From NCBI GenBank assembly GCA_015232575.1, contig JADFZL010000011.1:62001-126000 (forward strand): 64,000 nt of DNA, written 5' to 3'. The DNA comes from Candidatus Rifleibacteriota bacterium (GTDB taxonomy: Bacteria; Muiribacteriota; Ozemobacteria; Ozemobacterales; Ozemobacteraceae). The translations under genes and the position numbers were made by a program. The notes beneath the pieces were generated by a model. That model was given only the letters and a program-made list of their open reading frames with translations, ran no database searches and was not told the DNA's origin. This document shows, piece after piece, positions 43,287 through 52,974 of this stretch. How positions within the stretch are numbered: the first letter of the stretch is position 1; the number at the start of each line of letters is the position of its first letter.

Positions 43287-44048
43287 CTACTGTTTGTTCC
43301 AGAAACATTTGCGCGCAATTTCAAATTGCGGATTAATTTCAAGCGCACGTCTGAAACAGATCATCGCTTCTGTTTTCTCACCTTTTGCCTGAAGAGCAAG
43401 ACCAAGCTTGTAGTGTGCATCGGCAAAAGCCGGATTCTTCTGAACGAAGTTTTTTAATCTCCGAATAGCTTCATCGACAAATTCCGGATTATCAAAAAGT
43501 ACTGATAAATCATATTTATAATCTTCGGTTTCATTGAACTGATATTCTGAAAAGAACAGCGCAATAACCTTCTTGTATTCATGAAGAGCTTCGTCTTTTT
43601 TTCCGAGAGCTTCAAGAATTTCAGCGCGTTGATTGAGCGCTTCGCGATATCTTGGGTTCAGAACCAGCGCCTGCTGGAGCAGCTGATCAGCTTTCTCAAG
43701 GTCGCCGGTGCTTCTTCTGGTGAGGGCATAATGAAGGAATGTATCAGGCCAGCGCGCATTCTTTTCGAGAACTATTTCAAAAGTTGCAGTTGCTTCCTCG
43801 TATCTTCCGGCATTGAGGTATGTTTTGCCAAGTTCATTGTAATATTCAGGCCGCGGATCAATATCAATGCATGTTTTAAATTCAACGATTGCATCATCAA
43901 AGCGCCCGAGGCGTGAATATGCTTTTGCAAGGTTGCATCGCAAAGTTGTGTTCTTCGGATCAGCAAGAAGTTTCTTCTGATTTTCCTCACACAACTCTTC
44001 TAACAGGCCATTGCTGTAATAAGACTGGCTGAAAAAATCGGAAATCAT
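43287..44048 (-). CDS. TPR protein of the secretion/pilus cluster
   Basis: 253 residues of tandem TPR (about six units; TTLRCNLAKAYSRLGRFDDA, PEYYNELGKTYLNAGRYEEA, ADAHYKLGLALQAKGEKTEA). No signal peptide, so unlike PilF/PilW lipoproteins it is probably cytoplasmic. Lies 8 bases before gspE and overlaps the cupin stop by four bases. Likely a scaffold for the assembly machine; not more specific. Confidence 0.88.
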   Translation of the reverse strand: MISDFFSQSYYSNGLLEELCEENQKKLLADPKNTTLRCNLAKAYSRLGRFDDAIVEFKTCIDIDPRPEYYNELGKTYLNAGRYEEATATFEIVLEKNARWPDTFLHYALTRRSTGDLEKADQLLQQALVLNPRYREALNQRAEILEALGKKDEALHEYKKVIALFFSEYQFNETEDYKYDLSVLFDNPEFVDEAIRRLKNFVQKNPAFADAHYKLGLALQAKGEKTEAMICFRRALEINPQFEIARKCFWNKQ

Positions 44049-44695
44049 TTAGTTGTCTCCGCAGCAGGCTTTTGTACTTCCGAAACCTTTCCGAGAAAAG
44101 TTTTCGGACTTCCGGGAACAGGGCCTCTTTTTGGCTGTACTATTTCTTTCGGTTGAGACGCGACTTCAGATACAGTGTCAGAAGCTGTTTTCGCTGCTCC
44201 AGGAAGTTCCCATGACCGATATTCCTCTTCGGGACCTGAGGGTGAGTAAAACTGCAGAAACTGGCATACATCGGTCGAGTCATTCATATATTCATGGAAA
44301 GTTTTTGGCGGAATGTATGCAGTTGTATCTGGTCCAATAACTTTCATTTCGTCAGCGATTCTCAGAACAAGGTTTCCCTTGAGTATATAGACAATTTCAT
44401 GAACGTACACATGCCTGTGGCTTTTAATGTTAGCCTGAGGAAGGAGTGTCAGGTGCTGCATGGAGGCAAAGGTCGGACCAACTTTTGTTGAGTCGATAAG
44501 GAGTTTTGCGCCAATGCGCTTGTCGGGCGAGGTAAAATATGGTGCGTCGCTGAATGAAAAAAAGTTATGGGAAACTTCTTTTTCCGGTTTTTTTTCTTTT
44601 TTCTTTTTTGCCAGAGCAGAAGGGATATTGGCAAATATCCCGGCAAAAAACAAAGCAGCAAGCATTATTCTTGAAAATCTTGAAAAATTATTCAT
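44045..44695 (-). CDS. Exported cupin-domain protein
   Basis: Start at ATG 44695, with AAGGATGG about 7-9 bases upstream; earlier ATGs at 44704 and 44725 are poorly placed. 216 residues. Signal peptide (RIMLAALFFAGIFANIPSALA), then a Lys-rich linker, and a single cupin barrel: HRHVYVHEIVYILKGNL (motif 1, three His plus Glu) and PPKTFHEYMN (motif 2). A metal site is likely. A Pro/Lys-rich tail follows. First gene of the gspE-gspF operon. A cupin there is unusual; role unknown. Confidence 0.85.
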   Translation of the reverse strand: MNNFSRFSRIMLAALFFAGIFANIPSALAKKKKEKKPEKEVSHNFFSFSDAPYFTSPDKRIGAKLLIDSTKVGPTFASMQHLTLLPQANIKSHRHVYVHEIVYILKGNLVLRIADEMKVIGPDTTAYIPPKTFHEYMNDSTDVCQFLQFYSPSGPEEEYRSWELPGAAKTASDTVSEVASQPKEIVQPKRGPVPGSPKTFLGKVSEVQKPAAETTK

Positions 44696-44825
44696 TTTAG
44701 CCATCCTTAAATTATCACTTTGCAAAACAGAAATTGTTACTTACGCCGCACATTCTATTCTGTTTAGAAAAAAGTTGTCAAGGTGAAAGATTGGCTTCTA
44801 AATTTTACATGTATTTTTTTGCTGT

Positions 44826-44854
44826 TTGACTTGAGAGAGTAAATTCTGTACTAT
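44826..44854 (+). promoter_or_regulatory. Promoter for lipoprotein-pseudopilin operon
   Basis: TTGACT (44826-44831), 17-base spacer, TACTAT (44849-44854); predicted start near 44861, 20 bases before the lipoprotein ATG with AAGGAAA between. Confidence 0.55.
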
Positions 44855-44880
44855 ATAGGGAAGAAGGAAACGAAAAAAGA

Positions 44881-45456
44881 ATGAAAATTGAGTTTCAGGT
44901 GAATAATAATTTATTCTGGAAATTTTCCAGAGTGTTTTTATTCTCTATTATTGTCTTTTCTTTTATTTTTTCGGGCGGCTGCAGTTGTGTCAGAAAAAAG
45001 CCAAAACCGGTTCAGCCTTCTTCCGGGCTGGTTAAGGTAGTTGCTTCTTCTACCGCATCTGTTGCTACTTCAACTGTTTCCGTGAAAAAACCTGGATTTC
45101 CGAGTTCAGGTGACGGCGATTTTTATGAGAAAAAGGCAATTTCTGAACTTGAACAGTCTGTAAAAATGCTTAAATCTTCAAATCTTGGAGGCGCACTGCG
45201 AATGGTTGAACGTGTTCAACAGAACTTTCCAAGAGACAATTATCTGAATATGCAGTCATGGTATATAAAAGCGATGATTTTTCATCGTCAGAGAGATATG
45301 AAAAAAAGAAAAGAAGCCATGGATTCCATGCTGAAATGTATTGAATCATTGCAGAAAGACCCGAAATATCTTTCATCGGTCCAGGATGGAAAAGAAGGCG
45401 CAGACCTTATAAGAATGAGCATTGAAAAGAAAGGGAAAAGATTTGAAAACAAATAA
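44881..45456 (+). CDS. Lipoprotein, secretion/pilus operon
   Basis: 191 residues. N-terminal hydrophobic segment (VFLFSIIVFSFIFSGGC) ends in a lipobox-like SGGC, so the Cys is probably lipidated. A Ser/Thr/Pro-rich linker follows, then one or two TPR-like helix pairs (AISELEQSVKMLKSSNLGGA, WYIKAMIFHRQRDMKKRKEA). Leads an operon of three prepilin-like genes and may be a pilotin or assembly factor; inference from position. Confidence 0.82.
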   Translation: MKIEFQVNNNLFWKFSRVFLFSIIVFSFIFSGGCSCVRKKPKPVQPSSGLVKVVASSTASVATSTVSVKKPGFPSSGDGDFYEKKAISELEQSVKMLKSSNLGGALRMVERVQQNFPRDNYLNMQSWYIKAMIFHRQRDMKKRKEAMDSMLKCIESLQKDPKYLSSVQDGKEGADLIRMSIEKKGKRFENK

Positions 45457-47992
45457 CTCAAGAAAAGGTTCTATCTTTCTCCTTGCAGTCGGAGCTATGG
45501 TTGTTTTATTTATCGTGGCTTATTCACTGACATTTTTTACCGGTTCCGAAGATTTTTCCTCGTCGCTTACTTACGAATCAGAAGTAGCCTTTAATCTCGC
45601 TGAATCAGCTGTTGATGAATTCGTCACAAGATTGAAATATGCTTTGAACAACGATGACGAAACAAATCAGCTTTTCAAGATTCTCAGATCTGGAAATCCA
45701 AGTATGAAAGAAAACCAGGAGGTTCCACTTGAGGCATCTCAGGTTGCCAGATTGACAGGTTTTACACGGGAAACAGCAAGGCAGTTATATGGAATCAAGC
45801 TGGGACAGGGGAATTTTAATTCCAAGGAATTTACTGTTGAAGCCACAATTAAACTGAATCACCTCAGACCAATTGAAGCTAAGATGGGCAATAAGGTCTT
45901 GTATACACATTTAAAGGACCCTAAAGAGAAACAGGGTGAGTTGACTGTCACTTCGCTGGTAGCATACCGCGGAAGAAGAGCAAGGGTAACTCTGGTTTTT
46001 CTTCTGAGAGTTGTTAAATCCTTTGTTCCGCCGTTTAACTATTTTACTCTGTTTGTGAAAAACGGCACTCCGGAAGCTTCTTCGCTCAATGTCTGGACAT
46101 CAAACGTTGGAAAGCAGGATGGCGTTCTGAATGGTGCACCTATGTGCAACCTTACACTTGATCATGGCTGGACATCAATAAAACCAGATTTCGATGCAGT
46201 CAAAGACCATGTTTATTGGGAAAACGCGCTTTCATCGCTGGGAATTCATACATCTCAGGTTCCGCCCGGGCGAGTGTATATCGGGCAAAACCCGGATGCC
46301 CAATATCAGTTTCCGATAATGATTCAGTCCACCAATGGAACCAAGCTTCTGTTGTCAGAAGATAATTATTCTGATGGTCCGAATAAAATCAGCCACGTAA
46401 ATGCTCAGGAAAATCTTTTCATGAAATTCGATGTTGATTTTGTTGGAATGAAGGATTATGTGAAGAAGATAATGGCTCAGCAGGGCCAACAGAAAGACGA
46501 CAGCGGTGTTTTTGGTCTGTTTACCGGCTGGAGCAACGACAAGAAAATATGCATCAGAAATGTTGGTGCAGGCAAAGAACTGACAGATACTTTCTGGGAA
46601 AGCGTTCCGGCGTTTTCAAATGCTCTTGAATCTCTCATAAGGTTCAGGGGAGTGCAGGCAAAAGCTCTGGCTGATCTTCCCGAGCGTGTTGTGAAAGGTA
46701 TGTACCCGGATGCTGATAAAAGCGGTCTCGATCTTTTCGGAAACGCCCAGATTCAGGGCAATCCGTCCCGCAGAGGCGGCGGACTTGATACCAGCGCTCT
46801 TTCTCCGACTATTGTCTACGGACCGGTGCAGCGGGCATATTTTCGTATATCCACAATCAAACTTGAAGACGGAAACGAATATGTTCTGCCGTTTGTTGGA
46901 ACAGATCCCGCGCACAAACCGGCCACAATTCCACTGCCGCCAGACATTTCACGTGATAAAAAACTAACTGCCAGCCAGGCAGCGCTTGTGTTTGATATCG
47001 CCGGAGTAGGGAAAACATACCGTGACAAGCTTATTGGAGTCTGGGATAAGCTGCCGGACAACCTTAAGGAATTGAGCAAATATGAACGTTTCATGAGCGA
47101 CTGGGGTGCCGAACCTTATAACGCCGGTTTGGGGAATTTTCTCACTCGAATGAAAGATGAAAAAGATCTTTATAAAGGTCCCCTCGAAAAGCATTTGCTG
47201 CCATTCATGGAAAACGAGAAATACGCAAGAGTTCTTCCCGGTCTTGATACGGTAATTGATAATTCTCCGGTCAAGGGATTTTATATCGGAGACTTGTATT
47301 ATTCGCTCCCGGATGACATGGAATCTTATCTGCTGGATTTTTATTTTATTCCAAGAAGCACAGAAGACTTTTTCAGAGGAAGAACGACCATATCAGTCAG
47401 CGGAAGCACGTTTGACAGATTTGATTTTAAATATGTTAATGATGTGAAGGCCTATCTTGCCGGAGCAAAAAATCAGACGCTTGAACTTAATGGCGTTCTT
47501 GCACTGAATGATCCAGATCCGCTGGTGTTGAGGAATCTGACATTCAGAGGGAAGGGCGTTATTTACTCCAGTCCGATGATGGGCGGCGGTCCGGTAGTAA
47601 TAGCCGGAGATTTTTTCCCAGCCTCAGCATTATCTGGTTCGACAGCAGCTTTCGGCTCCAATTCCAATAATGACATGATGACAATAGTAGCTCCCGAAAT
47701 AATGATTGATACAACTCAGACTACAAGCGATCCGTGCTATGTTGAAGCGAATCTGATTTCAACAAAGAAGCCAGTCGTTGTGCGCGGCACAAAGAAAGTA
47801 AAAATCAAAGGTTCAGTTGTATGTCCGTATCTTGATTTAAAAACTTCCTTTCCCAATGGTGGAAGTATAGTGTATAATCCGCTGAATACAATCTGGCGAA
47901 ATAAACTTCCAAAACTTATGGAAGAAATGTATGTAGCAAAAGTTGTTACCGGCGGTGTCGGTAAGTTTGAATGGCAATATAAAAGCGAATGA
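45443..47992 (+). CDS. Large PilX/GspK-like membrane protein
   Basis: The frame opens at 45422; TTG at 45443 is preferred because AAGGG lies 8 bases upstream. It then overlaps the lipoprotein gene by 14 bases. About 849 residues. The N-terminus has a short basic segment, then KGSIFLLAVGAMVVLFIVAY, then AFNLAESAVDEF, as in PilX/GspK. The prepilin cleavage consensus with Glu at +5 is not evident. Known relatives are 150-350 residues, so the extra 500 residues (beta-rich, ending in FRGKGVIYSSPMMGGGPVVI, a right-handed helix-like stretch) are unusual. Probable tip or structural component. Confidence 0.75.
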   Translation: MKTNNSRKGSIFLLAVGAMVVLFIVAYSLTFFTGSEDFSSSLTYESEVAFNLAESAVDEFVTRLKYALNNDDETNQLFKILRSGNPSMKENQEVPLEASQVARLTGFTRETARQLYGIKLGQGNFNSKEFTVEATIKLNHLRPIEAKMGNKVLYTHLKDPKEKQGELTVTSLVAYRGRRARVTLVFLLRVVKSFVPPFNYFTLFVKNGTPEASSLNVWTSNVGKQDGVLNGAPMCNLTLDHGWTSIKPDFDAVKDHVYWENALSSLGIHTSQVPPGRVYIGQNPDAQYQFPIMIQSTNGTKLLLSEDNYSDGPNKISHVNAQENLFMKFDVDFVGMKDYVKKIMAQQGQQKDDSGVFGLFTGWSNDKKICIRNVGAGKELTDTFWESVPAFSNALESLIRFRGVQAKALADLPERVVKGMYPDADKSGLDLFGNAQIQGNPSRRGGGLDTSALSPTIVYGPVQRAYFRISTIKLEDGNEYVLPFVGTDPAHKPATIPLPPDISRDKKLTASQAALVFDIAGVGKTYRDKLIGVWDKLPDNLKELSKYERFMSDWGAEPYNAGLGNFLTRMKDEKDLYKGPLEKHLLPFMENEKYARVLPGLDTVIDNSPVKGFYIGDLYYSLPDDMESYLLDFYFIPRSTEDFFRGRTTISVSGSTFDRFDFKYVNDVKAYLAGAKNQTLELNGVLALNDPDPLVLRNLTFRGKGVIYSSPMMGGGPVVIAGDFFPASALSGSTAAFGSNSNNDMMTIVAPEIMIDTTQTTSDPCYVEANLISTKKPVVVRGTKKVKIKGSVVCPYLDLKTSFPNGGSIVYNPLNTIWRNKLPKLMEEMYVAKVVTGGVGKFEWQYKSE

Positions 47993-48447
47993 ATTCAACA
48001 GTATATTACAGATCACCTGATTGCCGGTCCGCATTTTCACTTCTGGAAGTTCTTGTAGTGGTAATGCTGATTTCGGCTGCTATTCTTCCAATATATTCGC
48101 TGGTCAAAAGTGGACAGAAACGAATTGTGCGTGCAGACAGCCGCACTATTGCGACGCTATATGGCGCATCGGCACTTGAGTTGGCACGCACTGTCGGTTA
48201 CGAAAATGCAATGAATCTTGAAAGTGATCCCGATTTCAAATTATTGCGGGAAAATGCAAAAAAAAATGGTTTTGAAATGCAATTCCACAAAACACTTCAA
48301 CCTTTAACTTCGTATACAAAAAGTACAAAACAGGGCTTTCTTCTACGGGTAGAGATTGATGTAAAAGCATCCAGCCGGACTTTTACCGATTCTCCGACGC
48401 TGAAATTCGTTACAATTCTTACCGATCCGCGATTTAACTTTTACTGA
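47989..48447 (+). CDS. Minor pseudopilin, GspI/PilV-like
   Basis: 152 residues. Overlaps the preceding stop by four bases (ATGA). Prepilin motif CRSA-FSLLEVLVVVMLISAA with Glu at +5 and cleavage after Ala. The body (ATLYGASALELARTVGYENA) is I/V-like. Second member of a three-gene pseudopilin run. Confidence 0.85.
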   Translation: MNSTVYYRSPDCRSAFSLLEVLVVVMLISAAILPIYSLVKSGQKRIVRADSRTIATLYGASALELARTVGYENAMNLESDPDFKLLRENAKKNGFEMQFHKTLQPLTSYTKSTKQGFLLRVEIDVKASSRTFTDSPTLKFVTILTDPRFNFY

Positions 48448-48457
48448 GCCTCTTAAA

Positions 48458-49171
48458 ATGCAAATAATACAACTGAAAAACTATTTTTATACCGCACAAT
48501 TTCAAAAAATATCCTCCATGAAATCAGCCAGCAGTCAGGCGCGAGGCAGAATTTGTAAACGTGCGGCTGTTACGATGATTGAACTTCTGGTATCCATGAG
48601 CCTCATTATTCTGCTTTCCACGACCATATATAATGTTCTTAAATCTGTGCGGCTTTCTTTTACTCAGGCAAGAAACAAGCTGGATATCCTTCAGACATCA
48701 AGACTTATTATGACCGGAATCAGGAATGAATTGAGGAATGCAACAGCCAAACCTGAAATAACCGATAACAAGCTGCATATACCCTTTTATAAAGATAAAC
48801 AGCTTGTTTCAGTATACTACTTTGATGAAAAAGTAAGAAGGTTATTTCGCGGGGAGAAGCCTGAAATGAGCTCTCCAGATCCCGAACTTTCAGAAATGCG
48901 TCCTTTTCTTTTTGATGACGGGCAGATTCTGAAATTCGAATATGACACGAGCTATCGCGATGCCAATGCTTTTGCTGAATCAGAATTAACATTGAACTCT
49001 AAAGTCTGGGTAAAAGTGACAATGAAAATTCTTTACTCTGAAAAGTTCAATTCGTTACCCGAAAAGGAAAAACAAAAAATCATGCAGGACCCCAATGATC
49101 CGCGGGTAAAGGATTTCTTCATGATCATTACTCCCAGAAGAGTCAACTGGTTGCTTCAGGCAACTCAATAA
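48458..49171 (+). CDS. Minor pseudopilin, GspJ/PilW-like
   Basis: 237 residues from ATG 48458, or about 217 from ATG 48518. Neither has a good ribosome site. Prepilin-like segment KRAA-VTMIELLVSMSLIILL, with the +1 Phe replaced by Val, then a coiled stretch (ARNKLDILQTSRLIMTGIR). C-terminus FMIITPRRVNWLL. J-type minor pseudopilin. Follows the I-like gene by 10 bases. Confidence 0.8.
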   Translation: MQIIQLKNYFYTAQFQKISSMKSASSQARGRICKRAAVTMIELLVSMSLIILLSTTIYNVLKSVRLSFTQARNKLDILQTSRLIMTGIRNELRNATAKPEITDNKLHIPFYKDKQLVSVYYFDEKVRRLFRGEKPEMSSPDPELSEMRPFLFDDGQILKFEYDTSYRDANAFAESELTLNSKVWVKVTMKILYSEKFNSLPEKEKQKIMQDPNDPRVKDFFMIITPRRVNWLLQATQ

Positions 49172-49207
49172 ATATTTATCACAAATTACAGGGAAAAAAA
49201 ACAGCGT

Positions 49208-51895
49208 ATGAAAGAAAAAAAATGGTTTTCGTTATCCGTTGAACAGGTAATAAAAGAGCTTGAAACAAATCCGGAAAAGGGCATAAGCAATGGCGAGGCT
49301 GAAAAAAGAATTGAGAATTTTGGTCAGAACGTTCTTACGCCTGCTAAGAGAGTTCCCGCGTGGCGACGTTTTCTTGGACAGTTTGAAAATCCTCTGATAA
49401 TAATTCTTCTAGTTTCTGCAGTTGCAAGCTTTTTCGCCGGTCGGGCAACAGATGCTGCTACAATCATAGCTGTTACGATAGTAAATGCAATAATCGGTTT
49501 CATTCAGGAGCAGAAAGCTCAGGGTGCAATTGATGCGCTTGCCAAAATGATCAAAACAGAAGCAATGGTAACAAGGCACAGCGAGAAACCTTTTCGCATT
49601 GGTGCGGAAATGCTTGTTCCCGGGGATGTTGTACAACTTTCAACCGGCGATCGTGTTCCTGCCGACTTAAGGCTGATTCAAACCAGAAACTTTAATGTGA
49701 ACGAATCTGCACTGACAGGCGAGAGCATGCCAGTTTTAAAAAATACCGACCCAAATGATTCTGAAGCGTCAATCGGAGATAGAAAGTGCATGGCTTTCAG
49801 CGGATCTCTCGTAACAGCAGGATCTGCAGTCGGTGTTGTTGTTGAAACCGGAGATGTAAGTGAAGTCGGAAAAATTAATGCATTAATGAATAAAACCGGT
49901 GATTTGTCAACTCCTCTGATGGAAAGGCTCGAAGCTTTTTCGAAAGTTTTCGGAATCTGGGTTGTTGCCTTTGGAATACTCATATTCATTGTTGGAATGC
50001 ATCACGGCGGGAATGCCACGGAAATGTTTATGGCAGCAGTTGCAGCAGCAGTTGGAGCAATTCCGGAAGGACTGCCGGCGGTGATGACAATTGTGCTTGC
50101 AATCGGTGTTAAAAATATGGCAGCCCGAAAAGCTATTATCAGAAAGCTTCCGGCTGTTGAAACACTTGGAAGCGTTACAGTTATCTGTTCAGACAAAACT
50201 GGTACTCTCACTGCAAACGAAATGACTGTCCAGCGCATGGTAACTGGTTCAACGATATATAATGTTGAGGGTGTTGGTTTTAACCCATGTGGTGGAAAGG
50301 TCTATTCGCAGAGCTCTAACAATCCTCTTTCTGAGCCTGACTTTAAAATGCTTTTGAAATCAGGTGTTCTATGCAATGATTCGCATCTTGTTTTCAGATC
50401 AAATACTTTTGAGGTCGAAGGTGATCCGACTGAGGGTGCTCTCATCACAGTTGCAGAGAAGTCCGGAGTTGTAACAGATGAAATGCGCAAAAATAATGCG
50501 AGAATTGATGTTATGCCTTTCGACTCCGCAAAGCAGATGATGTTCACCCTCAACCGGGATGAATCAGGAAACGTTTTCATCTGGGCAAAAGGTTCGGTCG
50601 AAAAATTACTGCCGATGTGCAGCATGCAACTTTCAAATGGACAAAAAGTACCAGTGAATTCTGATTACTTTCATAAGCACGTCGATGATCTTGCCGGGCA
50701 GGGAATGCGTGTTCTCGGTTTTGCATTTACTTCTCTTCCTGCAGGAACAATTCTTATCCCGGAATCAATGCCCGACATGACTTTCCTTGGACTTCAGGCA
50801 ATGATAGACCCGCCGCGTCCGGAAGTCAGAGAAGCACTTGCACACTGCAGAAGCGCAGGAATTGAAGTGAAAATGATAACCGGTGATCATCTTGCCACAG
50901 CAGTAGCAATAGCAAAAGATCTTGGCATCGGGCACGCGGGTGTGGCCGGTATTTCTGGAAAAGAATTATCTGAGATGTCACATAAAGAGATGATGGAAAA
51001 AGCAGAGCTTTCATCTGTATTTGCAAGAGTTGCACCTGAACACAAATACAAACTGGTTGAAGCACTTCAGGACCGCGGACACCTTGTCGCAATGACAGGA
51101 GATGGTGTTAATGATGCTCCAGCACTTAAACGCGCAGATATTGGCGTAGCTATGGGAATAAGCGGGACTGAAGTGGCCAAGGAAGCTGCTGCAATGATTC
51201 TTGTCGATGACAATTTTGCAACTCTGGTAAGGGCAGTTGAAGAAGGAAGAAATGTCTTTAATAACCTTGTTAAAAGCATGGTTTACATTCTTCCTACAAA
51301 CACCGGTCAGGGACTTGTTATTCTTTTTGCAACGCTTATAGGATCAAAACTTCCAATTACACCTGTTCAGGTTCTCTGGGTGAATCTTCTGACGGCATTT
51401 CTATCACTTCCGCTTGCTTTTGAGGCGATGGAAAAAGGGTTGATGGATAAAAAGCCCAGACAGCCTGAACAGCCGCTTATTGACCGTTCACTTGTGGTAA
51501 GGATTATTGTGGTTTCGCTGCTTATGACAGTGGCCTGTTTCGTCGTCTACTGGTACCAGTTTTCTATCATGGGTTATGATATTGAAGTTGCGAGAACATC
51601 TGTTGTTACAGCAATGGTGGCAATTGAACTTTTCTATCTGTTTCCGGCAAGGGGCCTGCATGCTCCAATGCCCGGATGTTCACCAAAATTGAATAAGGTT
51701 TTCTGGCCCTGCATTATTGTTACAGTCCTGTTACAGCTTGCTTTCACATATACAGGTTTTTTCCAGAAATTTATGGAAAGCAGACCAATGGATCTAGATA
51801 CCTGGCTTGTAATTCTCGCCATTTCAGCGGTGATAATTCCGCTGATTGAGAGTCTGAAAAGAATGGAAAGAATGGATAGCCACGAAGAAAAGTAA
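49208..51895 (+). CDS. P2A-type cation-transporting ATPase, probably calcium
   Basis: 895 residues, a usual size for bacterial SERCA/PMCA-like pumps. N-terminal cation ATPase domain; LTGES (about 167-171), IPEGLP in membrane helix 4 (about 285), phosphorylation motif CSDKTGTLT (about 326-334), GDGVNDAPALK (about 630). Membrane helices at both ends. The P2A signature PEGLP favours Ca2+ or Mn2+; selectivity cannot be read directly. Same strand as the pseudopilin genes (36-base gap). No cation-responsive regulator adjacent. Confidence 0.95.
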   Translation: MKEKKWFSLSVEQVIKELETNPEKGISNGEAEKRIENFGQNVLTPAKRVPAWRRFLGQFENPLIIILLVSAVASFFAGRATDAATIIAVTIVNAIIGFIQEQKAQGAIDALAKMIKTEAMVTRHSEKPFRIGAEMLVPGDVVQLSTGDRVPADLRLIQTRNFNVNESALTGESMPVLKNTDPNDSEASIGDRKCMAFSGSLVTAGSAVGVVVETGDVSEVGKINALMNKTGDLSTPLMERLEAFSKVFGIWVVAFGILIFIVGMHHGGNATEMFMAAVAAAVGAIPEGLPAVMTIVLAIGVKNMAARKAIIRKLPAVETLGSVTVICSDKTGTLTANEMTVQRMVTGSTIYNVEGVGFNPCGGKVYSQSSNNPLSEPDFKMLLKSGVLCNDSHLVFRSNTFEVEGDPTEGALITVAEKSGVVTDEMRKNNARIDVMPFDSAKQMMFTLNRDESGNVFIWAKGSVEKLLPMCSMQLSNGQKVPVNSDYFHKHVDDLAGQGMRVLGFAFTSLPAGTILIPESMPDMTFLGLQAMIDPPRPEVREALAHCRSAGIEVKMITGDHLATAVAIAKDLGIGHAGVAGISGKELSEMSHKEMMEKAELSSVFARVAPEHKYKLVEALQDRGHLVAMTGDGVNDAPALKRADIGVAMGISGTEVAKEAAAMILVDDNFATLVRAVEEGRNVFNNLVKSMVYILPTNTGQGLVILFATLIGSKLPITPVQVLWVNLLTAFLSLPLAFEAMEKGLMDKKPRQPEQPLIDRSLVVRIIVVSLLMTVACFVVYWYQFSIMGYDIEVARTSVVTAMVAIELFYLFPARGLHAPMPGCSPKLNKVFWPCIIVTVLLQLAFTYTGFFQKFMESRPMDLDTWLVILAISAVIIPLIESLKRMERMDSHEEK

Positions 51896-51908
51896 CTATT
51901 AGGATGTT

Positions 51909-52709
51909 ATGAAAAATAGATTGCTGTATTTGACAGCAGATGATTATGGAATGGATTCCGGAATTGACAGAGGAATTCTCGATTGTGTTACATCTGGAAG
52001 TATTCAAAATGTTTCGATTTGTGATGTCGCGTCGGGAAACAATCTAAGCAAAAGCTTGTCTGTAGAAGCCGTTTCAATTTTGAAATCAGCTTCAGTTGGG
52101 CTTCATTTATGCATGTTTTCAGCACAGACAGATATTAATCGTCCCAAAGACTGGATTCACACAATAAAGCTTTTTTTTCCCTCACCTGATTTTCTTGCTG
52201 AAAAAATTGAAGCTCTTGATCGCACATTTTCAGAACTCGAAAAACTTGGCTTGCCCTGTCGATTTATTAATGGCCATCAGCACGTTCACCTGTTTCCTGG
52301 CTGGGTGTTGCCATTATGCGAGTGGGCAAAGAAACACAATATCACCGTAATGCGCAAACCCCTTGAATTGGGTCTGGAAAGGAATTTAAGTCGTATATTT
52401 AGAATCCCGCTTCTGGTGCTGGAATTCCTTGGAAGCCTGGCAGAAAAACTTTCAAGACGACATAAAATGAAATGGATTCCGGCGATTTGCAGATGGGTTC
52501 ACGAAATTAACTGGCAATCGGCAGTTTCAGAAATTGAAAACGTAAGAATTCCTGAGATCGAAATAGTTCTACATCCTGGCTATCCGTCTGAAGCCTATAT
52601 TTCTCAAACCGGATCTCCGATAAATTATTCTAATATTACTTCCCAGCTCCTTCAGAAAAACTTCCTGGAGATTGCAGAAAGAAAAAGCTTTTCACCCGGC
52701 AAATTCTGA
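51909..52709 (+). CDS. YdjC/ChbG-family carbohydrate deacetylase
   Basis: 266 residues. YdjC-fold metal motifs TADDYGMDSGI (about 8-18), VGLHLCMF and NGHQHVHLFPG (about 119-129), HPGYPSE near the C-terminus. Members deacetylate chitooligosaccharides or hopanoid intermediates (HpnK). Starts 13 bases after the ATPase gene with ribosome site AGGATG. No signal peptide, so cytoplasmic. Substrate unknown. Confidence 0.9.
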   Translation: MKNRLLYLTADDYGMDSGIDRGILDCVTSGSIQNVSICDVASGNNLSKSLSVEAVSILKSASVGLHLCMFSAQTDINRPKDWIHTIKLFFPSPDFLAEKIEALDRTFSELEKLGLPCRFINGHQHVHLFPGWVLPLCEWAKKHNITVMRKPLELGLERNLSRIFRIPLLVLEFLGSLAEKLSRRHKMKWIPAICRWVHEINWQSAVSEIENVRIPEIEIVLHPGYPSEAYISQTGSPINYSNITSQLLQKNFLEIAERKSFSPGKF

Positions 52710-52822
52710 AGAAGCACGCATCTCTTCATAAATTTTAAATCCAAAATCTCATATTCCAAAAATCATCTCGCCAAGAGATTCCATAACTGCACAATAATCC
52801 GGGGAAAGTGCTTGGTATTTGT

Positions 52823-52910
52823 TGTCATTTCGACCAAAGGGAGAAATCTGGCTTTTCAACGTCGTGGCAGAGTGTGACTTTCGAGATCTCTCCCTTCGGT
52901 CGAGATGACA
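52823..52910. repeat. Inverted repeat pair, TGTCATTTCGACC family
   Basis: Arms 52823-52849 and 52884-52910 are reverse complements over 27 bases with three mismatches; 34 bases lie between. A single further arm is at 57153-57179. The family word (TGTCATTTCGACC-AAAGGGAG) is one I associate with intergenic repeats in many environmental bacteria. It lies in the 587-base spacer between convergent genes, 52710-53296, which consists largely of repeats. Confidence 0.75.
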
Positions 52911-52974
52911 ACTCAGCAGGCGTTTCCACACTACGAAAGCTCAAATCAAATCAAAAATCTAAAAAATCAACACC

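Noticed and set aside
52749..52931. 60-codon minus-strand frame
   Set aside because: Its sequence lies across the TGTCATTTCGACC inverted repeat; no ribosome site, residues look like repeat translation.
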